A stretch of 44,379 nucleotides of DNA from Clostridia bacterium (GTDB taxonomy: Bacteria > Bacillota > Clostridia > Oscillospirales > Acutalibacteraceae): positions 1 through 44,379 of the forward strand of contig JAGAKF010000018.1 in assembly GCA_017625835.1 (NCBI GenBank). The letters run 5' to 3'. A program made the translations under genes and the position numbers. Shown piece after piece: positions 43,029-44,379 of this stretch (within the stretch, counting starts at the first letter, position 1; each line of letters starts with the position of its first letter). The notes beneath the pieces are model-generated. The model had not been told where the DNA came from. It worked only from the letters and a program-made list of their open reading frames with translations, and did no database searches.

Positions 43029-43058
43029 ATTATAGCACTAAAAACATATAAACGTCAA
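43029..43058 (-). promoter_or_regulatory. promoter of the C1 protease gene
   Basis: TTGACG (43053-43058), an 18-base spacer and TATAAT (43029-43034), about 40 nt before the start codon. Confidence 0.78.
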
Positions 43059-43192
43059 TAAAAACCATATCGTTGCAGTAATTCACACTCAAATATTGTA
43101 ACGAAAAATTGCACAAAATCGTGCATAAATAAACGATTTTCAGCCAAATTATGTATATACTGATAAATGTTAATTTTTTGACATGATTTTAC

Positions 43193-43221
43193 TTGCAAAT
43201 TTTTCCTTTTTGTTATAAAAT
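43193..43221 (+). promoter_or_regulatory. possible pgk promoter
   Basis: TTGCAA (43193-43198), a 17-base spacer and TAAAAT (43216-43221), about 50 nt before the ATG. A TTGACA at 43179-43184 has no suitably spaced -10. Confidence 0.5.
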
Positions 43222-43270
43222 ACTATACGAAAATTTATAAGCGTATGCTTTATTTGAAAGGATGAAAATA

Positions 43271-44379
43271 ATGGACGCACTTAACAAGAAGACCGTTGAG
43301 GATCTTGAGGTTAGCGGCAAGCGAGTTCTCGTTCGTTGTGACTTCAACGTACCTCTCAAAGACGGCGTTATCACAAGCGACAAGAGAATTGTTGCTTCAC
43401 TCCCCACAATCAAGTATCTTATCGAAAACAACGCAAAGGTTATCCTTTGCTCTCACCTCGGCAGACCGAAGGGTGAATTCAAGCCTGAGTTCTCACTCGC
43501 TCCCGTTGCAGTACGTCTTTCTGAGCTTCTCGGCAAGGAAGTTAAGATGGCAACAGACGTTGTAGGCGAAAGCGCACAGGCTCTTGCAGCTTCTCTTAAC
43601 GACGGCGATGTTATGATCATCGAGAACGTTCGTTTCCACAAGGAAGAGACAAAGAACGATCCTGAATTCTCAAAGAAGCTTGCTGACCTTGCTGACCTTT
43701 ATGTTAACGATGCATTCGGTTCAGCTCACAGAGCTCACAGCTCAACAACAGGCGTTGCGGATTATATCCCCGCAGCTTGCGGTTACCTCATCCAGAAGGA
43801 AATCAACTTCATCGGCGGTGCTCTCGCTAACCCGAAGCGTCCCCTCGTTGCTATCCTCGGCGGTGCTAAGGTTTCTGACAAGATCGGCGTTATCACGAAC
43901 CTTCTTGACAAGTGTGACACAATCATCGTTGGCGGTGGTATGGCTTACACATTCATGAAGTCTCTCGGCTACAACATCGGTACATCTCTTCTTGAAGAAG
44001 ACCGTGTTGAAGACGCAAAGAATATGATGGAAACAGCTAAGGCTAAGGGCGTTAACTTCCTTATCCCCGTTGACAACAAAGTTGGTAAGGAATATGCTCC
44101 TGACACAGAGGCTATGGTGATCAACAGCGACGAAATTCCTGACGGTTGGATGGGTCTTGACATCGGTCCTAAGACACAGGAGCTTTTCGCAAACGCTATC
44201 AAGGGCAGCGGTACAGTTATCTGGAACGGACCTATGGGCGTTTCAGAGTGGGAGAACTTCGCTCAGGGTACAATCGCAGTTGCTACTGCTGTTGCTGAGT
44301 CAGGTGCTATCTCAATCATCGGCGGCGGTGACTCTGCTGCTGCTGTTCAGAAGCTCGGCTTCGCTGACAAGATGTCTCA
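43271..44379 (+). CDS. pgk: phosphoglycerate kinase, 3' end cut by the window
   Basis: The first 369 codons of phosphoglycerate kinase, which makes ATP and 3-phosphoglycerate from 1,3-bisphosphoglycerate in glycolysis; the frame runs open to the window edge. It begins [14 protein letters not shown]. Substrate-binding motifs are [10 protein letters not shown] (about 19-28), SHLGRPKG and a [15 protein letters not shown] block. ATP-side motifs are [19 protein letters not shown] and, near the edge, [11 protein letters not shown] and [11 protein letters not shown]. Codons are strongly biased (GAC, TTC, AAC, ATC, AAG), as expected for abundant glycolytic enzymes. AAAGGATG ribosome site. About 40-50 residues are likely missing. 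Confidence 0.97.
   Translation, partial: MDALNKKTVEDLEVSGKRVLVRCDFNVPLKDGVITSDKRIVASLPTIKYLIENNAKVILCSHLGRPKGEFKPEFSLAPVAVRLSELLGKEVKMATDVVGESAQALAASLNDGDVMIIENVRFHKEETKNDPEFSKKLADLADLYVNDAFGSAHRAHSSTTGVADYIPAACGYLIQKEINFIGGALANPKRPLVAILGGAKVSDKIGVITNLLDKCDTIIVGGGMAYTFMKSLGYNIGTSLLEEDRVEDAKNMMETAKAKGVNFLIPVDNKVGKEYAPDTEAMVINSDEIPDGWMGLDIGPKTQELFANAIKGSGTVIWNGPMGVSEWENFAQGTIAVATAVAESGAISIIGGGDSAAAVQKLGFADKMS

Overview
The window looks like a chromosomal segment from a low-to-mid GC, anaerobic, gut-type Clostridia, most likely Ruminococcaceae/Oscillospiraceae. The evidence is the many secreted proteins with dockerin-type calcium-loop repeats, Clostridia-style surface proteins, a BadF/HgdC-type activase, a TatD-associated radical SAM protein, and AT-rich intergenic regions with TTGACA/TATAAT promoters and GGAGG ribosome sites. 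I see no phage, IS, CRISPR, rRNA or tRNA.

Layout. (1) 1-6984: a short-hairpin intergenic array, then a tightly packed seven-gene minus-strand unit read from one strong promoter (6956-6984). In order of transcription it encodes a 53-aa Cys-free peptide, a hairpin, an HPr-kinase-like P-loop protein, an ABC exporter, a PqqD-family protein, an S24/S26-type peptidase, a YbiT-type ABC-F ATPase and a GH20 hexosaminidase. The first five genes look like a peptide natural-product (RiPP-like) cassette that lacks the usual maturases; it is the best candidate here for an undescribed system. (2) 7090-18578: three large secreted proteins on the minus strand (577, 1914 and 1212 aa) with a cohesin-like fold, an 18-unit helical repeat array and dockerins. 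(3) 18819-20107: an ECF-type S component plus a radical SAM protein on the plus strand. (4) 20202-24652: a second surface-protein group, with a possible cohesin-like protein ending in a Pro/Thr/Glu heptad stalk and an NPDTG-type wall anchor, and three small dockerin proteins driven by divergent promoters. (5) 24716-29098: ispE, then an operon DUF1858-trmK-nif3-like-rqcH. (6) 29208-33020: malic enzyme, glpK, a small membrane protein and a divergent PAP2 protein. (7) 33051-39878: a 1405-aa double-activase/DUF2229 protein and the serC-serA pair. (8) 40035-44379: a secreted papain-like (C1) protease with CxxC repeats and a dockerin, then pgk, cut by the right edge.

How the parts may work together. 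The dockerin proteins and cohesin-like proteins of regions 2, 4 and 8 could assemble on the cell surface. None of the dockerin proteins here carries a recognisable glycoside hydrolase; their cargo is Ig-like, DUF4474, helical-repeat or protease modules, so this would be an adhesion or proteolysis assembly rather than a classical cellulosome. The peptide cassette has its own promoter, exporter and possible self-protection ATPase. The rest is core metabolism and ribosome quality control. All functional calls rest on motif reading only; no database search was possible.
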